Positions 1 to 11,100 of a stretch of 64,000 nt of DNA are shown here, piece by piece. The translations under genes were made by a program, and so were the position numbers. The stretch is from an uncultured Methanobrevibacter sp. (GTDB lineage: Archaea > Methanobacteriota > Methanobacteria > Methanobacteriales > Methanobacteriaceae): positions 20,291 to 84,290 of the forward strand of contig NZ_CAMVTE010000006.1 in assembly GCF_947170395.1 (NCBI RefSeq), read 5' to 3'. How positions within the stretch are numbered: the first letter of the stretch is position 1; the number at the start of each line of letters is the position of its first letter. Under the pieces are notes generated by a model. That model made no database searches, had not been told where the DNA came from, and was given only the letters and a program-made list of their open reading frames with translations.

Positions 1-1401
1 AAGTCCGATTAGTTTGGTCTTTGTCATCTCCTCTACTGCATATTTGATTCCTTCCTTACCAACACCACTATTTTTAAATCCTCCAAAAGGCATGTTGTCT
101 GTTCTGAATGTAGATTGCTTGTTTATGAAAACCGTTCCTGCTTCAATTTCCTGAGCACACCTCATTGCATTGGAATAATCATTTGTAAATACTCCTGCCT
201 GAAGACCGTATTCAGTGTCGTTTGCAACTTCGATTGCCTCATCAATGTTGGTAACATGAATTATCGGCGCTACCGGACCGAATGTTTCTCTTACCACCAG
301 ATCCATATCAGGAGTAACGTCATCGATTACGGTAGCTTCATAAAATGCGCCGTCACGTTTTCCGCCTGTTAGAATTCTTGCACCTAAGTGCACTGCATTA
401 TTGACAGTTTGTTCAACTTGGATTGCTGCTTTTTGAGAAATCAGTGTTCCCAAAGTTGTTTTTTCATCCATTGGATTTCCCATGACCAACTTTTCGGTTT
501 CACGGACAAGCATTTGCGCAAATTCCTTTGAGATGTCCTCTTCGACAATGATTCTTTTAACACCCATGCAGACCTGGCCTGCATTTAGGAATGCGCCGTT
601 GATGACACCCTTTACGGCCTTGTCAATGTCGGCATCATTTAGAACGACCATAGGATCATTTCCACCAAGCTCCAGTGTTACCTTTTTCATTCCTGCCTTT
701 TGAGATATCATCATACCTGTTGTAACGCTTCCGGTAAATGAAATCTTGTCAACATCTGGAGAACTCACCAGATAGTCCCCAACTTCAGATCCGTATCCTG
801 TTACGGTATTTACAACACCATCCGGAAATTCCTTATCCAACAATTCCGCAAACTTCATGACAGTTAATGGCGCTTCGGTTGGAGGTTTGATGATTACGGT
901 ATTTTTACATGCAATGGCAGGTGCGATTTTGTGGATTGTTAAGTTTAGAGGATAGTTAAATGGAGTAATGGCCGCAACGACACCCAATGGAACTTTTTGA
1001 GTGAATGCAAAAAATCCTTTACCGTTGAGTCCGGCATCCAGAGGTACGCTTTCACCATAGATTCTTTTCGCCTCTTCGGCAGCAAGCCTTAATGTTTCAA
1101 TTGACCTGTCAAGTTCAACCAGTGATTCGTTGATTGGTTTTCCAACTTCCAGAGTCAATAATTCAGCGAATTGGTGGCGCTTTTCTTTTAATTTGTCCAC
1201 AACATTGAACAACTTATTGGAAACTTTAAAAGCTGACATATCCTGCAGGGATTTTTTAGCATTGTTTGCCTCTTGGATTGCCAAATCTGCAGTTTGCAGG
1301 TGTGCAATTGGTATTGTATCAATTACTTCATCATTATACGGGTTTTTTACTTCTTCTACATCTTCACTTGAAATGTGTTTTCCACCAATTAACATATCCA
1401 T
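1..1401 (-). CDS. NAD(P)-dependent aldehyde dehydrogenase (lactaldehyde dehydrogenase-like), 3' end beyond window
   Basis: The reverse strand encodes at least 467 residues with no stop before the left edge, so only the last few residues are missing. Seen: the active-site loop GQVCMG with the nucleophile near Cys278, the general base in LELGG near Glu244, and the ITPFNYP segment with the oxyanion Asn near 149. This is a complete aldehyde dehydrogenase catalytic set. The closest family I recall is the methanogen lactaldehyde dehydrogenase group (MJ1411 type, linked to lactate supply for coenzyme F420) and related succinate-semialdehyde dehydrogenases; the substrate cannot be fixed from sequence. 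The start at 1401 is preceded by AGGTGATAAG, a strong ribosome-binding site. An alternative ATG lies two codons downstream. It appears to be transcribed alone from the AT-rich gap to its right. Cytoplasmic. Confidence 0.88.
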   Translation of the reverse strand, partial: MDMLIGGKHISSEDVEEVKNPYNDEVIDTIPIAHLQTADLAIQEANNAKKSLQDMSAFKVSNKLFNVVDKLKEKRHQFAELLTLEVGKPINESLVELDRSIETLRLAAEEAKRIYGESVPLDAGLNGKGFFAFTQKVPLGVVAAITPFNYPLNLTIHKIAPAIACKNTVIIKPPTEAPLTVMKFAELLDKEFPDGVVNTVTGYGSEVGDYLVSSPDVDKISFTGSVTTGMMISQKAGMKKVTLELGGNDPMVVLNDADIDKAVKGVINGAFLNAGQVCMGVKRIIVEEDISKEFAQMLVRETEKLVMGNPMDEKTTLGTLISQKAAIQVEQTVNNAVHLGARILTGGKRDGAFYEATVIDDVTPDMDLVVRETFGPVAPIIHVTNIDEAIEVANDTEYGLQAGVFTNDYSNAMRCAQEIEAGTVFINKQSTFRTDNMPFGGFKNSGVGKEGIKYAVEEMTKTKLIGL

Positions 1402-2144
1402 CTTATCACCTTGACTAAAAGTTTGTTTTAAAAAATTAATAAATATGATGTAAAATTTTACTGGCCGGTGAGAGGTGTATTTCAAGTGTAACATGCCCTA
1501 ACAGGCACTTTTTTAAAATGAAACAAAAAAATTCGGTTTTCGACTTGGCTAACTGTTATTTGCCAATATTTTAAATTATAATCAGATACTTACAAAAATA
1601 AGATAATAAATTTTTCAAAAATGAAAATATGGAAAAAATATCAAGTTACTCGCAGAAAAATCACTTCCAATAATTGTCAAATAATCAACTAAACCGGAAA
1701 ATCATGACTGTTAATGTTTATTTTCAAAATTTGATGCATAATAATGACAAACCAATGAAAATATGATTGTAAAATAATTATTTAAAAAATCTTGAAAAAT
1801 TTCAAAAATCAGAAATCATCGATTTTTCTTAAAAAAAATTTTCAAAAATTGCATGTGAATCAAACATCCGAAGAAAAATAATAACAAATGATAAAAGGTT
1901 ATTAAATTTTTCAATGATTTGTGAAATCTGAATAATATTTACCGAAATCGAAATTTGATATGAAAATTCCAATCAGATTATTAAAATTATGAAAATCAGA
2001 CACCCCCAGAAAATTTTAGACAAAATTATTCAATTATTAGAAAAAAATTACATTCAAGAAAACACCAGAAACAAAGTTATTTTATATATTATCAATCAGA
2101 ATAATGAAAAATAAGAAAAATGAATAAAAAAATAAAATTTAAAA
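1402..2144. other. 743-bp gene-free, extremely AT-rich intergenic region
   Basis: No plausible open frame or structured RNA was found here. The right end (about 2112-2140) is A-rich on the + strand, giving U-rich RNA that could terminate the leftward transcript ending at 2145. A short TGCC/GGCA hairpin with a following T-run lies near 1491-1514. The stretch 1540-2100 repeats short words such as TTTTCAAAAAT and GAAAATC, which looks like decayed or slippage-prone DNA. The promoter of the aldehyde dehydrogenase must lie at the left end. Confidence 0.6.
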
Positions 2145-2327
2145 CTATTTAAAGTATCCGTACAAATTTTTCAATTCATTATTGAATTCCTTAACCTCCT
2201 TTGAGGAAACTTCATCACTTAAATCGGCGATATAATTGTTATACATATAAATGACCAGCAAAACCACAACGATTATTCCACCAAAAAGCAATATGAATTC
2301 CGCTGATGTCTGACCTTTATTATCCAT
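2145..2327 (-). CDS. Class III signal peptide protein (small pilin-like protein)
   Basis: 60 residues. The N-terminus reads MDNKGQTSAEF followed by a roughly 20-residue hydrophobic stretch and a short charged tail. K-G-Q-x-S-x-E-F is the archaeal class III signal peptide motif, cut between Gly and Gln by the EppA prepilin peptidase. The hydrophobic segment then forms the filament core helix. The start codon overlaps the stop of the upstream TadC-like gene (TAATG) and is preceded by GGGGGGAT, so the two are translationally coupled. The family is usually about this size. It is likely a minor pilin or pseudopilin used by the neighbouring platform protein. No cognate ATPase gene is in the window. 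Confidence 0.85.
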   Translation of the reverse strand: MDNKGQTSAEFILLFGGIIVVVLLVIYMYNNYIADLSDEVSSKEVKEFNNELKNLYGYFK

Positions 2328-3253
2328 TAAAATCCCCCCATAAGTAAGTTTCCACCGAATGTGGAAATGAAATAGAATATCCCAAAAGATGCGGTCGCCA
2401 GAGGAAGGGAGAACTTGATTCCTTTTTTAACATCCCCATACATGATAATGCTGATGATAAAACCCACCAGGACAGAATGGATTATCAGATATATCTCACC
2501 GGCAATAGGTGCAGTCAAGATTATTTCTGATTCAAAACCATAGTTTTGCATGAAATTCGAATAAACTCCCACCATACCTATTGCAAATGGCGTTGCAATA
2601 ATGGCCGAAATTAAAAGAAACATTACCGACATCATTACAGCCGATTTTCTCTCCCGCTTCAATGCAAGAAGATCCCTTAAATCATCCGAGACATCTTCCA
2701 AAACATTTGAAATGCTTGATCCGCTTTTACGACCATCCAAAATTATTCCAAAAATTCTCTCCAATTCCTTCGATTTCAGCCGCATGCTCATTGCCCGCCA
2801 TGCATCATCGAAATTTCGACCCATACGAATTTCAATGATTGTCCTTCTCATTTCGTCATACATGGGTCCTTCTCCGTACTGTGACATGTCCTCCATTGCG
2901 TTTTCAAAACTCAGTCCGACCTGCAGCATGCTTGACAATTGCCTTAAAAAGTCAGGAGCAGTCTTTTCGATTTCCTGTGCCCGTTTTTCCTGCTGGACAA
3001 TAACATACGTGAAAAGGCCAGGAATGACAAAAAGTGGCAAGATTAATACAGACACCGGCAGGTTTAAAAGTGTTAATATTAATGCCAATACAATTTCTGC
3101 CACCAAAATGAAAATTATGAGTATGGCTAAAACTTTACTTGCATCAGTAAAAATAGCTCCACTCAGCAAAAATTCCTGCAATTTGGATAGATAGTTTTCA
3201 GGTATAAAATTGTCCAAAAATATTGCTAAATCATCAATTATTTTGAATTTCAT
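2327..3253 (-). CDS. Type II/IV secretion F-family (TadC/FlaJ-like) membrane platform protein
   Basis: 308 residues. There are hydrophobic segments near 40-60 and 65-85, then a cytoplasmic T2SSF domain with the RAQEIEK..PDFLRQLSSML stretch and GLSFENAM motif near 95-120, a second cytoplasmic half to about 205, and three further membrane segments. This is the archaeal archaellum/pilus platform layout, where the protein couples an assembly ATPase to pilin insertion. It shares a TAATG junction with the class III signal peptide gene, which supports a filament role. The ATG lacks a ribosome-binding site and lies about 24 bp from a TATA-like element, suggesting leaderless mRNA. A truncated paralogue with the same promoter lies at 4268-4678. 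Confidence 0.88.
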   Translation of the reverse strand: MKFKIIDDLAIFLDNFIPENYLSKLQEFLLSGAIFTDASKVLAILIIFILVAEIVLALILTLLNLPVSVLILPLFVIPGLFTYVIVQQEKRAQEIEKTAPDFLRQLSSMLQVGLSFENAMEDMSQYGEGPMYDEMRRTIIEIRMGRNFDDAWRAMSMRLKSKELERIFGIILDGRKSGSSISNVLEDVSDDLRDLLALKRERKSAVMMSVMFLLISAIIATPFAIGMVGVYSNFMQNYGFESEIILTAPIAGEIYLIIHSVLVGFIISIIMYGDVKKGIKFSLPLATASFGIFYFISTFGGNLLMGGF

Positions 3254-3276
3254 AAAATAAAATTAGACTTAAAAGC

Positions 3277-3284
3277 ATATAAAG
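3277..3284 (-). promoter_or_regulatory. TATA-like element for the TadC-like gene, probably leaderless
   Basis: Read on the minus strand this is CTTTATAT, close to the archaeal TATA consensus, with its centre about 27 bp from the start codon at 3253. That spacing places transcription initiation at or next to the ATG, fitting the missing ribosome-binding site. The same element is kept at 4702-4709 upstream of the truncated copy. Confidence 0.5.
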
Positions 3285-3379
3285 TGTTTGTTATTTTCTA
3301 AATCAATTTTACAAGGTAAAGACAATATTTAAAACCTTAAACTATTTTTCTTGTATTTCGAATATTCCTCGCAGCAATA

Positions 3380-3946
3380 TTAAAAGTCGAAATCAATGTT
3401 AATCTCAAACAAATTCTCGGTTTGTGCCAGTGTATTTACCAATCTTTCATCCAAATCGGCATTATTGTCCTTGAAATCGATTTCACCAAATTCCTCTCGA
3501 ACCTGAAAAGCCAACTGGTCTTTATCCAAACTAAATTCTAAATCGTCGTCACCCGTATTTCCCCGAGCATCAATTCTAATCCATTTATCCCCATTGAAAA
3601 CAGTATTTAAAGCATGAACAATGTGGCCCTGACTGTCGTCCTCGGCAATTGTCAGAAGCTGATAGCTGATTCCTGACGGAATTCCGTTTGCCCTTAGAAG
3701 TGCTGCAAGAAGACATGATTTTGCCCAGCATATTCCAGTTTTATTTATCAATGCTTCGCTAGCAGTTCTTGAAACGGTATTTACTCCAATATCCCATGAG
3801 TGAGGAATTTCATCCTTAACAAAGAAATAGCATCTTTTGATATAATCGGCCTCATCAGTTGACTGATTTTTTAATTCACAAACCTTTTCCTGAATATGAG
3901 GATTCATATAATCAATACTTGGTGTTTCAGTTAAATATTTGTCCAT
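3380..3946 (-). CDS. Transglutaminase-like (cysteine protease-fold) protein
   Basis: 188 residues. Seen in order: GICWAKS with the candidate nucleophile near Cys73, HIVHALN with the candidate His near 111, and WIRIDARGN with the candidate Asp near 126. These form the Cys-His-Asp triad of the transglutaminase-like superfamily. There is no signal peptide, so it should be cytoplasmic. Members act as peptidases, amidases or cross-linking enzymes; the substrate is unknown. The start at 3946 follows AGGTGAC. A GTG nine bases earlier lies inside that ribosome-binding site and is rejected. It sits between the complete and the truncated TadC-like genes on the same strand, but gaps of 126 and 321 bp make a shared operon doubtful. 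Confidence 0.8.
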   Translation of the reverse strand: MDKYLTETPSIDYMNPHIQEKVCELKNQSTDEADYIKRCYFFVKDEIPHSWDIGVNTVSRTASEALINKTGICWAKSCLLAALLRANGIPSGISYQLLTIAEDDSQGHIVHALNTVFNGDKWIRIDARGNTGDDDLEFSLDKDQLAFQVREEFGEIDFKDNNADLDERLVNTLAQTENLFEINIDFDF

Positions 3947-4023
3947 AAACGTCACCTAAAACTTATATGGGAAATTCACTTATTTTTAAATTCCAATTGT
4001 AACCCTTGTGCTAAAATTGGTTC

Positions 4024-4038
4024 GGATATCTAATATCC
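4024..4038. repeat. Small perfect hairpin GGATAT-CTA-ATATCC
   Basis: A 6-bp perfect inverted repeat with a 3-base loop, between the transglutaminase gene and the palindromic element at 4075. It has no clear T-run and its role is unknown. The rest of the 321-bp gap (3947-4267) shows only the element described next. Confidence 0.4.
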
Positions 4039-4074
4039 TTCATTTTCAAGTTTGATCAACCATTATACAATAGC

Positions 4075-4190
4075 AAAACATATATTATCAACTGTAATAT
4101 ATTAGCTAATGTATTACAAATGATAATATCTAAACCATATATTACATATCACAATACATTTAGTGTGTATTGTAATCAATAATATGTTTT
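4075..4190. repeat. 116-bp palindromic, MITE-like element
   Basis: The ends are AAAACATAT (4075-4083) and ATATGTTTT (4182-4190), a perfect 9-bp terminal inverted repeat. Inside are a 26-bp near-palindrome centred on AGCT (4093-4118, one mismatched pair) and a second hairpin with arms CAATACA and TGTATTG (4152-4172). The two halves also align imperfectly as inverted copies over about 55 bp. There is no coding capacity. It lies about 80 bp beyond the broken end of the truncated TadC-like copy. It could be a non-autonomous mobile element, or a structured RNA or regulatory palindrome. The AT-richness raises the chance of spurious palindromes. Confidence 0.45.
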
Positions 4191-4267
4191 CCAACACTTA
4201 AAAAAACTACCAATTTTAGATGAATCAAAACCACAGTTCATCATACCATCATAATGGAGACCCTCCG

Positions 4268-4678
4268 TTAAGACAACTCGTCATATAGCGGCCCTTCTCC
4301 ATACTGCGACATGTCCTCCATTGCGTTTTCGAAACTTAGCCCAACCTGCAGCATGCTTGAAAGTTGCCTTAAAAAGTCAGGCGCTGATTTTTCAATTTCC
4401 TGTGCTCGACGTTCCTGTACAACAACAACATATGTGAAAAGGCCAGGAAATATGAACAGCGGCAAAATCAACATTGACAACGGCAGATTCAGAATTGCCA
4501 ATGCTGCTGCAAGCGCAATTTCACTTGCCACGATGAAAATTATCAGAATAGCTAAAACTTTACTTGCTTCTGTAAAAATAGCTCCACTTAGCAAAAATTC
4601 CTGGAACTTGGATAAATACTTTTCAGGAATAATATTGTCTAAAATTAATGCCAAATCATTGATTATTTTAAATTTCAT
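4268..4678 (-). pseudogene. Truncated duplicate of the TadC-like gene
   Basis: 136 residues closely matching the first 135 residues of the complete gene at 2327-3253: same MKFKII start, both first membrane segments, and the DFLRQLSSMLQVGLSFENAM block. Identity breaks at the shared YDE codons, after which the frame reads Leu-Ser-stop. Homology continues about 65 bp upstream of the ATG, including the TATA-like element, so promoter and 5' half were duplicated together. The second cytoplasmic half and the last three membrane segments are gone. Beyond the break, codons reading MNCGFDS resemble MQNYGFES near residue 225 of the full protein, which suggests internal deletion more than simple end loss. 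It may still be expressed as a membrane fragment. Confidence 0.8.
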
Positions 4679-4804
4679 AAAATAAAATTAGACTTTAAAT
4701 AATATAAAGTGTTGGTTGTCTTTAAAAGCAATTTTACAAACTAAAATCAAGAGTGATGGCAATGCAGATTACAACAGTTTTTCCACATTAATTTTACATG
4801 TTTA

Positions 4805-4999
4805 TTACTTCTTCTTATTTTTAGAGTATTTCATCCGAACAATATTGAATACAACTACAAGTATCAGTACAATAACTCTCCAATACCATGCAATAGGAGC
4901 AAAAAGCAAGCAATAAAGAAGAATAACCCCTACAATCCCATGAGTGAGGAGATTTTTCCAATCTGTCAAATAGATTTTTAAAGCATCAATAATTTTCAT
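4805..4999 (-). CDS. Small membrane protein of unknown function
   Basis: 64 residues: a short N-terminal stretch MKIIDALKIYL, two hydrophobic segments (about 20-36 and 40-54), and a lysine-rich end KYSKNKKK. I do not recognise a family. The ATG is preceded by GGTGTTGAA, a fair ribosome-binding site. The positively charged tail suggests its C-terminus is cytoplasmic. A 29-bp exact copy of its start region lies at 11784-11812 with a decayed short frame, so this gene has been partly duplicated around the adhesin locus. Confidence 0.6.
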   Translation of the reverse strand: MKIIDALKIYLTDWKNLLTHGIVGVILLYCLLFAPIAWYWRVIVLILVVVFNIVRMKYSKNKKK

Positions 5000-5123
5000 T
5001 TCAACACCAAAATTAATTCTCTAGAAAAGTTATCCTCTGAATAACAAGCATATGTATTCTATTGGTTTTGAAAAATATTTATAGATTTGCAAAAATCATT
5101 GAAAAGTTAAAAATAGGATTACT

Positions 5124-5165
5124 GTTAAAAAAAAGAAAAAGAGTAGTGAGAAAATGATTCCCACT
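5124..5165 (-). terminator. Terminator of the large adhesin gene
   Basis: On the minus strand a hairpin with arms AGTGGGAA and TTCTCACT (5145-5165, one G-T pair) is followed by a run reading TTTTTCTTTTTTTT. It lies directly after the stop codon. The divergent adhesin ends in a similar AGTGAGAA hairpin. Confidence 0.65.
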
Positions 5166-8100
5166 AATTAATTGTTATTTTTACATTTTTACTTACTGAT
5201 TCGTAGGTATTATCTCCAGCATAGGCAACAGTGGCTGCATAAATTCCTTTTTTAGTTATGTTAATTTTAAAGGTTGCTTGGCCTTTGTCATTAGTTTTTG
5301 CAGTGTAGGTTACACCGTTAATTCTCATTGTGACTTTTTTGCCTGCAGCGAAGTATGTTTTGCCGTCAACACCAGGAATAGTGCTTAAACTAACTGTGTA
5401 TGACTTGGTTTTTGCAGATGCCTTGTATGTTTTTGAAGAAGCAGTCATGTTTACAGGCTTTTTAACAATGGTAATCAAGTAAACTGACATGGTTGCATCG
5501 TAGTTTTCATCACCTAAGAATGCTACAGCAAATGTTAATCTGTTAGCTGCAACTAGGTTGATTTGTACATTGGCAAAACCGTTTTCATCAGTAGTCCTTT
5601 CGAGGCATTTGCCATTATAACCAATTAAAACTGTTTTGTTTGCAAGCACTTTTCCACTGGCATCCTTGAGTTGTACTGTGAAGTTTCCACCTCTTTCACC
5701 TGAATAATACTCAATTGCATATTGGGTGAAGTTATTTCCTTCAATAACAGTGGCAGATCTAATAGGTACAATGTTGTTTACAGTAATTGACACATTAGCT
5801 GGAGCAGTTAAATTATCGCCCAGATAAATAATATCCACTAATGCATTAGAATCAAGCAATACAACAAAAGCACCGTCACCATTAGCAGTAGTATTTGATT
5901 CAATACCGTTTATTTTATAGAATATTGTTGCATTTGCAATAGGACAATCATTAATATCCAATAAAATTGCACTAAGATTACCATAACATAGAGTAATGTT
6001 TGCAAATTTACTTGCAATCGGTTGAATAACTTCAATTTCATTTAAACTTACCTCACCAGTGACCGGATTTATTACACTGATTACTTGATTTTCGGTTAAT
6101 TTAGTGAAATTAATTGTTGCAGAACCATTATCATCAGTTGTAAACTCATTGGTTTTCCCATTGATGGTTACGCTGATGGAAGTGTTGCTTAAAGCTTTAC
6201 CTTTAGCATCCAATAATTGGATTTTATAGTTATAGTCACTATTATATCCGACCACCACATCCTGAGAATCAATAGTGCTTTTTATTTCAACCGGATATGT
6301 TACACTGTACTCACTAGTTTTAACAGTTAAATAATAAGTTCCAGGATCTAGATTGACACCCAGTTTTGCAGTTCCATTTTCATCAGCCACAACAGTTGCA
6401 GAAATACCATTTATTTCAAAGGTAACTTTTTCACCGGGATTAACATTAATTTCAATTGGAGCATCATCGGAATAATATTTTTCTAAGTCTTTAGTGGAAT
6501 CAAGAATTGTGTAGACTTTTAATATAGCTGCACTTCCAACCATGCTCAAATCTTCCCAGTTGACCCCATCATTACTTCCAAATGAAACATTTGTTGGCGT
6601 AATAACTCGACTTAAAACAGGAGTGACGGCTATATTTTTAAATATTACTGCAAATTCATCTCCTTTTTTAACTGGAATACACTTACTTAGTTTAATAGTT
6701 GAATATCCCTCATAATCGCTTACACCACTTTGATTGTATACACTTACACCATTTACAAGTACTGAAAACTCATAATCAGTGACATTAACGAATATTGTTC
6801 CGACAGCTGCAATTAAACTGTCATCCTCAGCGATATATTTATTCATATAATAAGTATAATTAGTAGGAGTTATGCCCTGTCCACCGAGTTCTTGTTGATA
6901 AATCATATCATAAGTGATATTGTTCTTTATATCAAATGCGGCAAGGAAGTCAACTGCACCAAATGAGGTGTCGTAATATGAGACATAGAAATAACCGTTA
7001 TCCCCATATGATTCACCCCAACTATTTTTAACAATGAATGCGCCATCCCCAGGAGGAGTCAGTGCAAAATTACTTGCGGAATAATTATCATCCCAACCAA
7101 CAATGGCAACAATATGATTCATTGATACGCTTGCATTATAATAATATGCATAAGTGGTGCTGTTATAATACTGTGGGCTTGGATCAGCCCAATAACCTAC
7201 CATTACAACACCAAATTTAACCAGAGCATCCTTAATTTTTTCATTATCAGTTGAGTTGACTCTTGGATCCAACAATACCACATCTGTAATATGAACATCC
7301 TGAGAAGTGGTGATTACAGGAGACAATTTTCCAAGTTCATCATAACTATCATAATCACTAGGAGATATGCCAAGCCAACTAATTAAATAACTAACTGCTA
7401 AAAATGTATTTCCAGCTTCCGGAGTAACTGAAGAGCCATATTTTGAAAATATAATCATTGTGTCTTGCATGTTATTTTCAGAGAAATCATAGGTAATATT
7501 GGCGTACCTAATTAATGCAGATTCCAATGCGCCCATAGCACCAAATGTCCAACAAGCACCCATATTTCCTTGGTCCCTTACAGGAGAAACCCAACCATAA
7601 TCTCTTAAATCAAATTTATCCGGCAATACATCGAAATGCAATGTGTTGTTTAAGATTGCAAATGCCTCTTGAGATCCTTCGGTATCATAATCATAATCAG
7701 TATTATTTAATGATTTAACGTCATTTGTGAAATTATTTCCATCATCCACATATCCCTTATCAAAAAGTGTGTAGATGCTTGAACTATTAGTTGTAGGATT
7801 GTTGAAGTAATTATTGACAAGAATCAATTCACATTGATATGCATAAATAGATGAACCTTCACTTGCAGTATTATTTTCAAAAATACAGGAATCCAAGGTT
7901 ACAGATTCATTGTCGAAATAAGCGGCACCACCATTTGCATATCCTGGCCATACACCATGATTTGAAATGAATCTTGAATTAGAAATATTAACATGTCTTA
8001 AATTAGAGGCATAGATAGCCCCACCATCAAATACTGCGATATTTGAAGTGAAATTTGTGTTATCAATAGCTAACCCTCCACCTAATTGAACATATGCTCC

Positions 8101-11100
8101 ACCAAATCCGGAAACACAGTCAATGAACTGGGAATTGATAAAAGTGACATTTCCCACTCCAAAACTATTATCATCATCACTAGTATCCATGTATACTGCT
8201 CCACCATTTTTGTCAGAGGAAGTATTAAAGAAGTTACAATTTTCAATGATGATTTCATCAACGATTGTTTTAACTCCAATTGCTCCGGCAGTAACTTTGG
8301 CAGTCAAATTAATAAAATCACAATTTTTAATTATACCGGAAGCTTTATTAGAATGTATTGCAGTAGAATAATTGGAAGTTATATTTGCGAAAGTTGTGTT
8401 TTCAATAAGCATTGCAGTTCCAGATAAATAAATTAAACTCCATTTCAAATCTTTACCATTTACAAAAGATCCGTTGTTTAATTTAAGCATAATACCTGAT
8501 TCTGAATAGATTGCAGCACCCTTATCTGCATAGTTGTTAATAAACAAATCATCATTACTTTCATAATTAGACCTTACAAAAACAATAGCTCCACCGAAAC
8601 CAGCAGTGTTATTAATAAATACATCACCAGATGTTGTGGAATTAGAGCTGAGAATAAGTATTGCCCCACCTAAAGTAGCAGTGTTATTAATAAATACATC
8701 ACCTACACCGTCATGATTTGAATTCCTAATTGCTAATGCTCCACCAGCTGTACCAGTATTATTTAAAAATTGCACATTAATTGTAGTTATATTCGAATTT
8801 TCAGCAGATATTGCTCCGTTAATGGCATTTTTGACAATAAGGTTTTTAATTACAACATTGGCTGAATTAATTTTAAAGATTCTTGCTTGACCGGCGGCAT
8901 CAATTGTGTGGTTAGCACCATCAATTATTAAAGTCCTGTTAGATATTTCAATTCCACTAATGAAATTGAAATCTGTTTCGTTGTCAAATGTATAATCTTT
9001 TTCAAGAGTTATTTCACTTCCGCTTGAAATAGTTTCATTCAAATCAGCAAAAGTGGTTTTATCCCTAACAGTATAAACTTTTATAGAACAGGTTTGTCGC
9101 ATATCTGAAGCATTCACCCAAGAACCATTAAAAAGATATTGTGAGGACCCTTGTATATAATGTTGTCTGGAGTCAAGAAATATTGGAATCGCATTTGATG
9201 TAATTTTAACTGCGAATTCATCGCCTTTTTTAATTGGTATGAATGAATCTAATTGAATTGTATGGAAACCGGCGAATGGAGAAACACCATTTTGTGAAGC
9301 CATTAAAACCTCGTTAACATAAACCTCAACATTATACTCCACACCAGTCTCATTAAAGTAAGTTCCAACAGCGGCGATTAAATCATTCCCAAGGGATACA
9401 TAAAAATTCACATATTCATTTGCAGGACAATAACTCAAATCACCATTAATATCATACTGGTAGTTCATATTGTATTCAACAGTGTTATTGAGTAAAAATG
9501 CTACTGACTCATATTGGGATGCGAAACCTGGGTCATAGTATGAAATATAGAAATATCCCTCATCTCCAACATTTTCTCCCCAGCTATTTTTAATAATCCA
9601 TGCACCATTTCCCGGAGGAGTAATTAAAAAGTTTTCTGCGGAATAAGTATCATCCCAACCAATTAAAGTAACTGCGTGGTTGGAATACATAGATACATTA
9701 CAATATTGCGCACCAGTTTCAATATTACAATACGGAGCAGTTTGTGCTGCATAATATGCAACAGCTAAAGCACCATATTTTAAAATAGATTCTTTTAACT
9801 GATTATTATCAAGTGGGCTTTCACGGACAGGTATGAAAACTACATCCTGGAAATGAACACTGTCTTCTGTGGCAATGATTGGTGAAATTTTTCCAAGTTG
9901 ATCATAACTATCATATTCAGATGAGAATACTCCAAGCCAACTTAAAGCATAAGCCGCAGCATGCCATAAAGTGGCTCCTTCAAGACGGCCGTTTACTCCA
10001 TACATGTAGTATTGCAGTGAGACATCCTGCATATTATTTTCAGAAATGTCCATTTCAAGTCCCAAATACCTTAATATTGCAGATTCCATAGCCCCTGAAG
10101 ATCCGAATGCCCAACATGCTGCCCCATGCTCCTGATCTCTGACAAGTGTGACCCATCCCCAATCACGCAAGTCAAATCTAGATGGGATAGTACTTACATC
10201 GAAAGGATTATTGATTAATACTATTTTCATTCCACTTCCATCAACTATTGTTGCATAATTTACATTATCCAAACTTAAACTATCATTACTACTGTAATTA
10301 TTATCATTTAACGATGAAAACTGATCAAATACTGTAAAAATATCCTGATAACTGCCATATAATGCAAGATTATCATTGAAAGTGTTGTTTTCAATAGTAT
10401 AAAGAGAATCATAGAGATATACTGCACCACCAGATTGTGCAGAGTTATTAGTTAATATATTTTTGTTTAAAATTACATTACTGAAATCACAGAAGATTGC
10501 ACCACCAGAAGTACTGCGATCAGTAAATTCATATAATGCTTGATTATCTTCAAATTTTGAATTCACAATCTCAACTCCAGCATAAGAAGTATATATTGCA
10601 CCACCATCAAATAATGCTGAATTTCTTGTGAAATTACAATTATCAACAATAATCATACCACCCAATTGGAGAATAGCCCCTCCAAATCCAGAATAACAAT
10701 CAACAAAATTAGAATTATTAATTAAAACAAGAACATTATTGGTTGGAGTGAAAACATCAGCAAATATTGCCCCACCATTTTTCTGGGAAGTGACATTAAT
10801 AAATGTACAATTATCAATCATTCCTTCACTAATGTCTTTTAGTCCAATTGCCCCTGCAGTAACATTGGCATGTAAATTAATGAATTTTGAATTTTTAATT
10901 TTTGTTATGTTGTTTCCACTAATTGCAGTAGTATATTTGGAAGTAGTATTCGTAAATGTTGAGTTAGATACGCTTAGACAAGCACCATTCAGAGCATAAA
11001 TAAATCCTTCGGCCAATTTTTTGGAATTCATCATAAATGCATTATTAAAAGTTGCACTAGCACCATAGTATAATGTTATAACTCCAAAACTAGAAACAGT

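Noticed and set aside
2601..3194. Long + strand frame opposite the TadC-like gene
   Set aside because: Serine- and lysine-rich translation without motifs, a mirror of the true gene; the same shadow recurs over the truncated copy at 4311-4685.
8086..8427. Open frames on the + strand inside the giant adhesin (8086-8427, 8123-8371, 10739-10999)
   Set aside because: They are antisense shadows created by the repetitive beta-helix codons; no ribosome-binding sites and no protein-like features.
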